Assembly (NCBI RefSeq): GCF_014205295.1
Contig: NZ_JACHNF010000001.1
Location: forward strand, 4,960,001-5,024,000
Direction of reading: 5' to 3'
Length of the DNA stretch: 64,000 nt
Source of the DNA: Kribbella solani
Lineage (GTDB): Bacteria > Actinomycetota > Actinomycetes > Propionibacteriales > Kribbellaceae
Positions 7,959 through 13,922 of the stretch are shown piece by piece. The translations under genes were made by a program, and so were the position numbers. Every line of letters starts with the position of its first letter. The first letter of the stretch is position 1. The notes under the pieces are model-generated. The model worked only from the letters and a program-made list of their open reading frames with translations, ran no database searches and was not told where the DNA came from.

Positions 7959-9005
7959 CTAGTGCAGCAGCGGTTTGAGGGCGTCCAGTGCCCGGTGGAC
8001 GTCGTCCTGGGTGGAATAGATGTGGAAAGACGCGCGCAGCTTCCCGCCCCGGACCGCCGCCCGGATGCCGGCCGCCGCGAACGCCTCCTCGGCGCCGGGC
8101 AGGCTGGTGCTGACGATCGCGCTGTTCGACGGCGCCAGCCCGAGACCGTCACGGAACTCGTTCGCCAGCGCGAGGTTGTGCCGGTTGATCGTGCTGACGC
8201 CGATCTGCTCGATCAGTTCGAGCGCCGGCGCCGCTCCGACGAACGAGAACCACGCGGGCGACTGGTCGAACCGTCGCGCGCCGGGAGCAAGGTCCATCGC
8301 CGTCCCGTAGTACGACCCGTGCACGTCGCGGGCGGCGTACCACCCGGCGGCGCCTGGCCGGCAGCGTTCCTGCAGCCGCGGCGACAGGTACCCGAAGGTG
8401 GCGCCGCGGGGCGACATCAACCACTTGTAACTGTGCGAGATCAGCGCGTCGACCCCCGCCACGTCGATCGGATGCCAGCCGACCGCCTGGGTCGCGTCGA
8501 CCACCACCAGCGCGCCAATTTCCTTGCTCGCGGCAACAACCTTCGCCAGGTCCAGTACGGCACCGGTCGACGACTGCACCGCGCTCACCGCGACCAGGTC
8601 GACGCCCGGGCGGATCGCCGCGATCACGTCATCACCGGGTACGGCGATCACGTCGACGCCACGGTCCGCGTGCACCTGCCACGGGAAGACGTTCGACGTG
8701 AACTCGACATCATCGGTCAGGACTCGCGCTCCGTCCGGCAGCGCGGCGGCGATCGGCACCAGCGCGGCGGAGACCGTGCTGCCGACGAACACGTCCGCGG
8801 CGTCCGCGCCGATCAGTCGCGCGAACGCGGCCCGCGCCCGCGTGGTCGACTCGTCCCACGGCTCCCAACTGGTCGCACCGACCCGCCAGTCCGAAAGCGC
8901 GGCCTGCAACGCCTCCCACGCCACCCGCGGCGGCAGCCCGTACGAGGCAGTGTTCAACCACCCCGCTTCCGCATCCCACAACCCGGCCCACTCCGCGCTC
9001 TCCAT
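7959..9005 (-). CDS. Class V aminotransferase-fold PLP-dependent enzyme
   Basis: The 348-residue product has the fold-type I layout of the kynureninase/cysteine desulfurase group: SSTGAVLDL, the cofactor-binding DATQAVG at residues 170-176, and the Schiff-base lysine in SHSYKW (Lys194). It lacks a reactive Cys loop typical of group I desulfurases, so a desulfurase function is not supported; the substrate is unknown. The ATG has no ribosome site but a TAGGGT box lies 6 bases upstream, which fits a leaderless transcript. A MerR gene follows in the same direction. Confidence 0.8.
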   Translation of the reverse strand: MESAEWAGLWDAEAGWLNTASYGLPPRVAWEALQAALSDWRVGATSWEPWDESTTRARAAFARLIGADAADVFVGSTVSAALVPIAAALPDGARVLTDDVEFTSNVFPWQVHADRGVDVIAVPGDDVIAAIRPGVDLVAVSAVQSSTGAVLDLAKVVAASKEIGALVVVDATQAVGWHPIDVAGVDALISHSYKWLMSPRGATFGYLSPRLQERCRPGAAGWYAARDVHGSYYGTAMDLAPGARRFDQSPAWFSFVGAAPALELIEQIGVSTINRHNLALANEFRDGLGLAPSNSAIVSTSLPGAEEAFAAAGIRAAVRGGKLRASFHIYSTQDDVHRALDALKPLLH

Positions 9006-9024
9006 CCCCCCACCCTACGGACCT

Positions 9025-9083
9025 ACTTTGAGAAGCCACCGCGCACTTTTGGTTCCGGGGAACGCGCGGTGGCTTCTCAAAGT
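9025..9083. terminator. Perfect 20-bp inverted repeat, terminator or dispersed palindrome
   Basis: Arms at 9025-9044 and 9064-9083 are perfectly complementary over 20 bp around a 19-base loop. It lies 5 bases after the stop of the chitosanase gene and 19 bases upstream of the aminotransferase start, both on the minus strand, so it may end the chitosanase transcript. There is no T-run after the stem, and arm length and loop are large for an intrinsic terminator, so a REP-like dispersed palindrome is also possible. Confidence 0.7.
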
Positions 9084-9088
9084 CGGGG

Positions 9089-9763
9089 TTACTGGACGAA
9101 GTCGGTGGCGGCGGATTGGGCCTTGGTGGTGATGTCGGTGGTGGATTCGATCGGGGACGCGGTGACGCCGGGGAAGAGGATGTACGTGACGACCGCGCCG
9201 TCGATTCCGCCGGACGACGGGTTCGGGTTGATGCCGAGTTGCTGGGCCAGCTTGTACGAACCCTCGCCGATGATGCCGGTGGGTCCTTCGTCACCGACGA
9301 CCGCGTACGCGACCTTGTCCTGGTACACGACCGCGGCGACGGTCGCGCCACCGATCCCGGCCGTGTGGTAGTCCCAGACCGAACTCGGCAGCGGTACGAC
9401 GATGAACGGCAACCCGGCGGAGTTCAGCGGCCGGCCGTCGGACTGATGGAACGACGTGTCGGGCTGGAACGAAGGATCGGTGTTCTCGCTGCACTGCGTC
9501 GTACGCTGACCGTCGCAGTCGATGTCCAGGTCGGCTGTCCAATGCACCGCGGTGCCGGTCTTGCAGACCTTGATCGTCCGCGAATCGCCGTCATCTGGGG
9601 CGTACTTCCCGTTGGACAGCTGCGAAGCGCACGTTGCCCGGGCGCGAAGCTGATCGGCGGTCGGGCCGGCCAGCTCGGCGGCCTGCGAACTTCGGAGCGG
9701 TACTACCAGGGTCAGACCGGCCAGGGCCACGGCGAGACCGAGCAGGCTGAAGCGTCGAACCAT
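9089..9763 (-). CDS. Secreted glycoside hydrolase family 75 (chitosanase-like)
   Basis: The 224-residue product starts with a signal peptide (basic RRF, hydrophobic stretch, cut near SQAAE) and then has the GH75-type core with SFHQSDGRPLNSAGLPFIV, VYQDKVAYAVVGDEGPTGIIGEGS and LFPG. GH75 members cleave chitosan in fungi and actinobacteria. Two Met codons stand in tandem; GGAGG at 9769-9773 is 2 bases from the first (9766) and 5 from the second (9763), so the second is chosen. The family assignment comes from recalled motif pattern and is fairly sure; the exact substrate is inference. Confidence 0.75.
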   Translation of the reverse strand: MVRRFSLLGLAVALAGLTLVVPLRSSQAAELAGPTADQLRARATCASQLSNGKYAPDDGDSRTIKVCKTGTAVHWTADLDIDCDGQRTTQCSENTDPSFQPDTSFHQSDGRPLNSAGLPFIVVPLPSSVWDYHTAGIGGATVAAVVYQDKVAYAVVGDEGPTGIIGEGSYKLAQQLGINPNPSSGGIDGAVVTYILFPGVTASPIESTTDITTKAQSAATDFVQ

Positions 9764-9766
9764 CAT

Positions 9767-9882
9767 TACCTCCGGGGGCGCGGAACGGAAAGGAAGGTTT
9801 TCGCCAGTTATGCTACAGAACGTGGTTACTATTTAACAATACGTATCGTGGGTACCGGAAGTCTTGCCCTTGGGAGGATGCG
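9767..9882. promoter_or_regulatory. Divergent promoter region between chitosanase and a small gene
   Basis: This 116-bp gap between divergent genes is clearly AT-richer than its surroundings, with tatgctacag and gttactatttaac around 9810-9840. It must hold the promoters of both genes. Ribosome sites are visible at each end (GGAGG for the minus gene, GGGAGG at 9872-9877 for the plus gene). No convincing operator dyad was found. Confidence 0.5.
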
Positions 9883-10098
9883 ATGAGCTTCGACCGGCCC
9901 GGCCTGCCACACCCCGGACACGAGATGGACCCCGCCGTCGACGAGACGCTGCGCGAGGAAGGGGTCGAGCTCGACCCCGACGACGAGCCGCGCATTCCTG
10001 AGCACCCGGGCGGCACCTCGGCCGGCCCACAGCCCAACCCACCGCGCCGCCCACCCCACGCGTCCACCGGCGACGCTGCCGAGCCGACCGACGGCTGA
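9883..10098 (+). CDS. Small acidic proline-rich protein of unknown function
   Basis: The gene encodes 71 residues, rich in Asp, Glu and Pro, with no hydrophobic segment; it is probably disordered and cytoplasmic. GGGAGG at 9872-9877 is 5 bases before ATG, which supports translation. The middle reads EEGVELDPDDEPRIPEHPGG. I do not recognise a family. The following LacI gene begins 54 bases after its stop. Confidence 0.65.
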   Translation: MSFDRPGLPHPGHEMDPAVDETLREEGVELDPDDEPRIPEHPGGTSAGPQPNPPRRPPHASTGDAAEPTDG

Positions 10099-10152
10099 CG
10101 CCCCGCTCACGCGCCGTGCACTACCGTGGCGTCCCATGAGTGGGGAGTTGCC

Positions 10153-11163
10153 GTGGCCGTGACGATGCGCGACGTGGCGCGGGAGGCCGGGGTCTCACCG
10201 AAGACGGTCTCGAACGTGATGAACGGTTACCCGTACATCCGCGCCGAGACCCGGACCAGGGTGCTGGCCGCGATCGATGCCCTCGGCTACCGGATGAACC
10301 TGTCCGCGCGGAACCTGAAGTCCGGGCGTACGGGCGTGATCGCGCTGGCCGTACCGGAGCTGACCAACCCGTACTTCGCCGAGCTCGCCGACGCCGCCAT
10401 TGCCGCCGCGGGCGAACACGGCCTGACGGTGATGATCGAAACCACCGGCGCCGACCGCGAACGCGAGCTGACCGCGCTCGCCCGGCCGCGCGGCCACCTG
10501 GTCGACGGCCTGCTCTACAGCCCGCTCGGTCTCGGCCCGGAGGATGTCGACGAGCTGAACACCTCGACCCCGATGGTGCTGCTCGGCGAGCGGATCTTCC
10601 ACGGCCCGGTCGATCACGTGATGATCGACAACGTCGAGGGTACGAAGGCGGTCGTCCGGCATCTGCTCGATCAAGGCCGGCGGCGGATCGCGGTGATCGG
10701 CGTACGCCCCGGCGAGAAGATCGGCACGGCGGCGATCCGGTACGACGCGTACGCCGAGACCCTGACCGAGTACGGCGTCCCGGTGCCGACTGAGCTGACG
10801 GTCTCCGGCGGGAGCTGGCATCGGTCGAGCGGCGCGGACGCGATCGCGGAGCTGCTCGCGAGCGGGCAGCGGTTCGATGCCGTACTGGCCCTGAACGACG
10901 TGCTCGCACTGGGTGCGATCCGGGCGCTGACCGCGCGCGGCATCCGCATCCCGGACGATGTCGCGGTGGCCGGCTTCGACAACATCGACGAGGCCAGTTA
11001 CAGCACGCCGACCCTGACCACGGTCGACCCGAACCGCGTCCACATCGCCCGGACCGCCGTCGAGCTGCTGGTCCAGCGGATGGCCGGCGACACCTCCGAA
11101 CATCGCGAGCTGGTCGCCCCGTACGCGCTGCACGCCCGCGAATCCACCGTCGGCGCGAACTGA
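10153..11163 (+). CDS. LacI family transcriptional regulator
   Basis: The 336-residue product starts with the LacI helix-turn-helix (MRDVAREAGVSPKTVSNVMN) and the hinge GYRMNLSARNLKSGRTG, then a periplasmic-binding-protein-like sugar-binding domain ending with VAVAGFDNIDEA and LTTVDPN. GTG 10153 is chosen because GGGGAG at 10142-10147 precedes it at 5 bases and because it puts the helix-turn-helix at the N-terminus; a GTG at 10126 would add nine residues. The next gene is a GH51 arabinofuranosidase, so an arabinose-type inducer is likely. The paired palindromes just downstream are its probable operator. Confidence 0.9.
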   Translation: MAVTMRDVAREAGVSPKTVSNVMNGYPYIRAETRTRVLAAIDALGYRMNLSARNLKSGRTGVIALAVPELTNPYFAELADAAIAAAGEHGLTVMIETTGADRERELTALARPRGHLVDGLLYSPLGLGPEDVDELNTSTPMVLLGERIFHGPVDHVMIDNVEGTKAVVRHLLDQGRRRIAVIGVRPGEKIGTAAIRYDAYAETLTEYGVPVPTELTVSGGSWHRSSGADAIAELLASGQRFDAVLALNDVLALGAIRALTARGIRIPDDVAVAGFDNIDEASYSTPTLTTVDPNRVHIARTAVELLVQRMAGDTSEHRELVAPYALHARESTVGAN

Positions 11164-11198
11164 CCCCTTGACCCTCCGGAACCGTCCGGGCATCCTTT

Positions 11199-11225
11199 CT
11201 ACACCGATGTAGTACACCGATGTAG
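11199..11225. promoter_or_regulatory. Tandem palindromic operator before the arabinofuranosidase gene
   Basis: CTACACCGATGTAG (11199-11212) is followed at once by TACACCGATGTAG (11213-11225). Each is a near-perfect dyad with a central CG step, the usual architecture of LacI/GalR sites. A possible -35 TTGACC at 11168-11173 with a weak -10 CATCCT 17 bp on would place both dyads at or just after the transcription start, a good position for repression. The GH51 start is 35 bp downstream. Confidence 0.65.
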
Positions 11226-11260
11226 ATCCGTCCCGAAGCACAGCCGACAGGAGCAACCTG

Positions 11261-12760
11261 GTGCCTGCTGCCACTCTGACCATCGATCCCGCGTTCACCA
11301 TCGCGCCGGTGAACCGCCGCACCTTCGGAACGTTCGTCGAGCACATGGGCCGGTGCGTCTACACCGGCATCTACGAGCCCGGCCACGCGACCGCCGACGA
11401 GGACGGCTTCCGGAAGGACGTCCTGGAACTGACCCGCGAGCTGGGCGCGTCCGTCGTCCGCTACCCCGGCGGAAACTTCGTCTCCGGCTACCGCTGGGAG
11501 GACGGCGTCGGCCCGCGGGACGAGCGGCCGCGGCGGCTCGACCTTGCCTGGCACAGCATCGAGACGAACGAGTTCGGGCTGGACGAGTTCAGCCGCTGGT
11601 GCGCCAAGGCCGGCGTCGAGCCGATGATGGCGATCAACCTCGGCACCCGCGGCGTACCGGAAGCGCTCGATCTGCTCGAGTACGCCAACCACCCCGGCGG
11701 GACGACGCTCTCCGACCTTCGCGAGCAGCACGGCGCGGCGCCGTACGGGATCAAGCTCTGGTGCCTGGGCAACGAACTCGACGGCCCGTGGCAGGTCGGC
11801 CACAAGACACCGACCGAGTACGGACGGCTGGCGGCCGAGACCGCGCGGGCGATGCGGATGATCGAGCCGGATCTCCAACTGGTCGCCTGCGGTTCGTCAT
11901 CGTCGAAGATGCCGCTCTTCGGGACCTGGGAGCGGGACGTACTGCGGGAGACGTACGAGTACGTCGAGTACATCTCCTGCCACGCGTACTACGGCAACGA
12001 GGACGGCGACACCGCATCGTTCGTCGCGTCCGCTGTGGACATGGACCACTTCATCGAGTCGGTCGTCGCGACCGCTGATCATGTCGGCGCGGAGCTGAAG
12101 AGCAGCAAGAAGATCGGCATCTCGTTCGACGAGTGGAACGTCTGGTACTCGGACCGGTCGCGCTGCACGGACGGTCCGGCCGACCAGTGGGAGGTTGCGC
12201 CGCGGCGGATCGAGGACCAGTACAACGTCACCGATGCCGTTGTCGTCGGCAACCTGTTGATCTCGCTGCTCCGGCACAGCGATCGGGTCGGGGTCGCTTG
12301 CCTGGCTCAGCTCGCGAACGTGATCGCCCCGATCATGACCGAGCCCGGCGGCGCCGCGTGGCGGCAGACGACGTTCCATCCGTTCGCGATCACCTCCCGG
12401 CTCGCGACCGGTCAGGTACTACGCGTCGAGACCGATTCGCCGACGATCAGCACCGCGCGGTACGGCGCGATCCCGGCCGTCGACGCGGTCGCCACGTACG
12501 ACGCCGGCCGCCTGTCGATCTTCGCCACCAACCGCTCAACCGAAGCCCCGGTCGAGATCACCGTGGATGTCAGCCGCAGCGGGGTCACCACCGTCGACGA
12601 GGCCGTGGTCATCCACGACGAGGATCTGACCGCGACCAACACCGCCGGCGACCCGGACCGTGTCACCGCCAAGCCGCTGGACACCCGGCTGGCCGACGGC
12701 AAACTCACGATTACGCTACCGGCGATCAGCTGGGTCGCGGCATCTCTCTCGACCAACTGA
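11261..12760 (+). CDS. Alpha-L-arabinofuranosidase, GH51
   Basis: The 499-residue enzyme removes terminal alpha-L-arabinofuranosyl groups from arabinan, arabinoxylan or their oligomers. The general acid/base is Glu172 in LGNELDGPW and the nucleophile Glu291 in SFDEWNVWY, both classical GH51 sites; VRYPGGNFVSGYRWEDGVG is also family-specific. There is no signal peptide, so it acts on imported oligosaccharides. The C-terminal 120 residues form the usual beta-sandwich. GTG 11261 is preceded by AGGAG at 11249-11253. It is probably controlled by the LacI protein encoded directly upstream. Confidence 0.93.
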   Translation: MPAATLTIDPAFTIAPVNRRTFGTFVEHMGRCVYTGIYEPGHATADEDGFRKDVLELTRELGASVVRYPGGNFVSGYRWEDGVGPRDERPRRLDLAWHSIETNEFGLDEFSRWCAKAGVEPMMAINLGTRGVPEALDLLEYANHPGGTTLSDLREQHGAAPYGIKLWCLGNELDGPWQVGHKTPTEYGRLAAETARAMRMIEPDLQLVACGSSSSKMPLFGTWERDVLRETYEYVEYISCHAYYGNEDGDTASFVASAVDMDHFIESVVATADHVGAELKSSKKIGISFDEWNVWYSDRSRCTDGPADQWEVAPRRIEDQYNVTDAVVVGNLLISLLRHSDRVGVACLAQLANVIAPIMTEPGGAAWRQTTFHPFAITSRLATGQVLRVETDSPTISTARYGAIPAVDAVATYDAGRLSIFATNRSTEAPVEITVDVSRSGVTTVDEAVVIHDEDLTATNTAGDPDRVTAKPLDTRLADGKLTITLPAISWVAASLSTN

Positions 12761-12785
12761 CCTGGCTGGTTCAGACTGTGTGGCC

Positions 12786-13403
12786 GTGAGCAATCAGTCC
12801 GACCTTGCCGAGACGTCCCGGCTGGAAGCGTTCAGTGACGGCGTCTTCGCGATCGCCATCACGCTGCTGGTCCTCGAACTGCACGCACCCGTGCTCGCCG
12901 AGGGCCGGCAGCTGTGGCCAGCGCTGCTGCATGAATGGCCGCAGTTCGCGGCGTACCTGGCCAGCTTCGCGGTCCTCGGCATCATGTGGGTCAACCACCA
13001 CTCGCTGTTCCGGCAGATCGAGCGAACCGATCGCGGGTTGATGTTCCTCAACCTGTTCCTGCTTTTGTGGGTGACCCTGCTGCCGTTCCCGACCAGCATG
13101 TTCGCGGAACATCTCAAGGACGAGTCGACGAACGCGCATGTCGCGGCCGCCGTCTACAGCACGAACCTGACGCTGGCGGCGATCGCGTTCAGCCTGATCT
13201 GGTGGTATGTCCTGCGTAACAAGCTGGTCGAACACGAGATGAGCAGACCGCAGGTGCGGGCATCGGTGCTCCGGTACTCACTCGGCACGCTGTTCTACGC
13301 GGCGATGATCGGAGTCTCGTTCCTGTCCGCGAAGGTGACGCTGCTGATCGCGTTCCTGCTGGCGATCTACTACGCGTTCGAGCAGGTCAGGACGCGCGAC
13401 TGA
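12786..13403 (+). CDS. TMEM175-type potassium channel (DUF1211 family)
   Basis: The roughly 205-residue membrane protein opens with RLEAFSDGVFAIAITLLVLEL, the R-x3-FSDG signature of the bacterial TMEM175 K+ channel family, and has six hydrophobic segments. Bacterial members are half the size of the animal protein and assemble as tetramers. GTG 12786 is used; GTG 12780 two codons earlier is equally possible, and no clear ribosome site separates them. It starts 25 bases after the GH51 stop and its end overlaps the convergent GNAT gene by 17 bases. Confidence 0.85.
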   Translation: MSNQSDLAETSRLEAFSDGVFAIAITLLVLELHAPVLAEGRQLWPALLHEWPQFAAYLASFAVLGIMWVNHHSLFRQIERTDRGLMFLNLFLLLWVTLLPFPTSMFAEHLKDESTNAHVAAAVYSTNLTLAAIAFSLIWWYVLRNKLVEHEMSRPQVRASVLRYSLGTLFYAAMIGVSFLSAKVTLLIAFLLAIYYAFEQVRTRD

Positions 13404-13851
13404 ACTGGGTGAGGTAGACGCCGGGCGCGATCTCCAACCGGTCGGTCGGCGTGTAGCCGCGGGACGTGTACAGCGTCACCGCGGGACCGTTCGCCGTACC
13501 GGTCGAGACCAGGCTGAACCGGCGTGGCTCGAGTTGGTCCAGGTGATCGAGAAGCGCCTTGCCGTGACCGCGGCCCGCGTACGCGGGGTCGACGATCAGG
13601 CGGGAGATCTCGACCGTGTCGGCATCCGGCAGTTCGTACGCGACGGCGCCGACGAGCTGCTCGTCTTCGTACCGGCCGAGCCAGTGCTCCTTGGACGCCA
13701 TCAAGCCGGCCAGATCCTCCTGCAAGGGCGGGATGCCGTCGAAGCCGATCAGCTCGGCCTCCACCGCGTACGCGGCGTGCTGGATCTGCAGGAGTCGCTC
13801 GGCGAGCGCACGGTCGGTGAGGTCGAGTGGCCTGATCACCCGACTGAGCAT
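13387..13851 (-). CDS. GNAT family N-acetyltransferase
   Basis: The 154-residue protein has a single GNAT domain with the acetyl-CoA loop YAGRGHGKALLDHL and the upstream strand VEISRLIVDPAY. ATG 13851 (MLSRVIRPLDL) gives the usual GNAT N-terminus; a longer frame that continues upstream runs through the opposite gene and is rejected. The substrate is unknown. It diverges from the acylase-acyltransferase fusion, and the iron-box-like palindrome lies 32 bases upstream of its start, so both may be iron controlled. Confidence 0.85.
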   Translation of the reverse strand: MLSRVIRPLDLTDRALAERLLQIQHAAYAVEAELIGFDGIPPLQEDLAGLMASKEHWLGRYEDEQLVGAVAYELPDADTVEISRLIVDPAYAGRGHGKALLDHLDQLEPRRFSLVSTGTANGPAVTLYTSRGYTPTDRLEIAPGVYLTQFSRAS

Positions 13852-13882
13852 ATTGCACTTGCCTGCCGGGTTGCCGCTGCGT

Positions 13883-13902
13883 AAGTTAGCCGAGCCTAAC
13901 TT
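13883..13902. promoter_or_regulatory. Iron-box-like palindrome (DtxR/IdeR/DmdR type)
   Basis: AAGTTAG (13883-13889) and CTAACTT (13896-13902) are perfect complements around CCGAGC. On the minus strand the core reads TTAGGCTCGGCTAA, which is close to the actinobacterial iron-dependent repressor box TTAGGTTAGGCTCACCTAA. It is 20 bp before the GTG of a gene with a siderophore-type acyltransferase domain, which makes iron control plausible. The match was judged by eye only. Confidence 0.65.
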
Positions 13903-13922
13903 GATGAAGTGGGGGACTGCTG

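Noticed and set aside
7959..9005. Cysteine desulfurase supplying sulfur to FdhD
   Set aside because: The fold fits, but no catalytic Cys loop is visible and the gene is on the other strand in a separate unit.
7578..9371. Plus-strand frame of 597 codons across MerR, aminotransferase and chitosanase
   Set aside because: It is antisense to three recognisable genes, has no domain and reads through their ends and a palindrome.
10121..11878. Minus-strand frame of 585 codons over LacI and GH51
   Set aside because: It spans an intergenic operator and two clear plus-strand genes, and its composition is Arg/Ser/Pro shadow-like.
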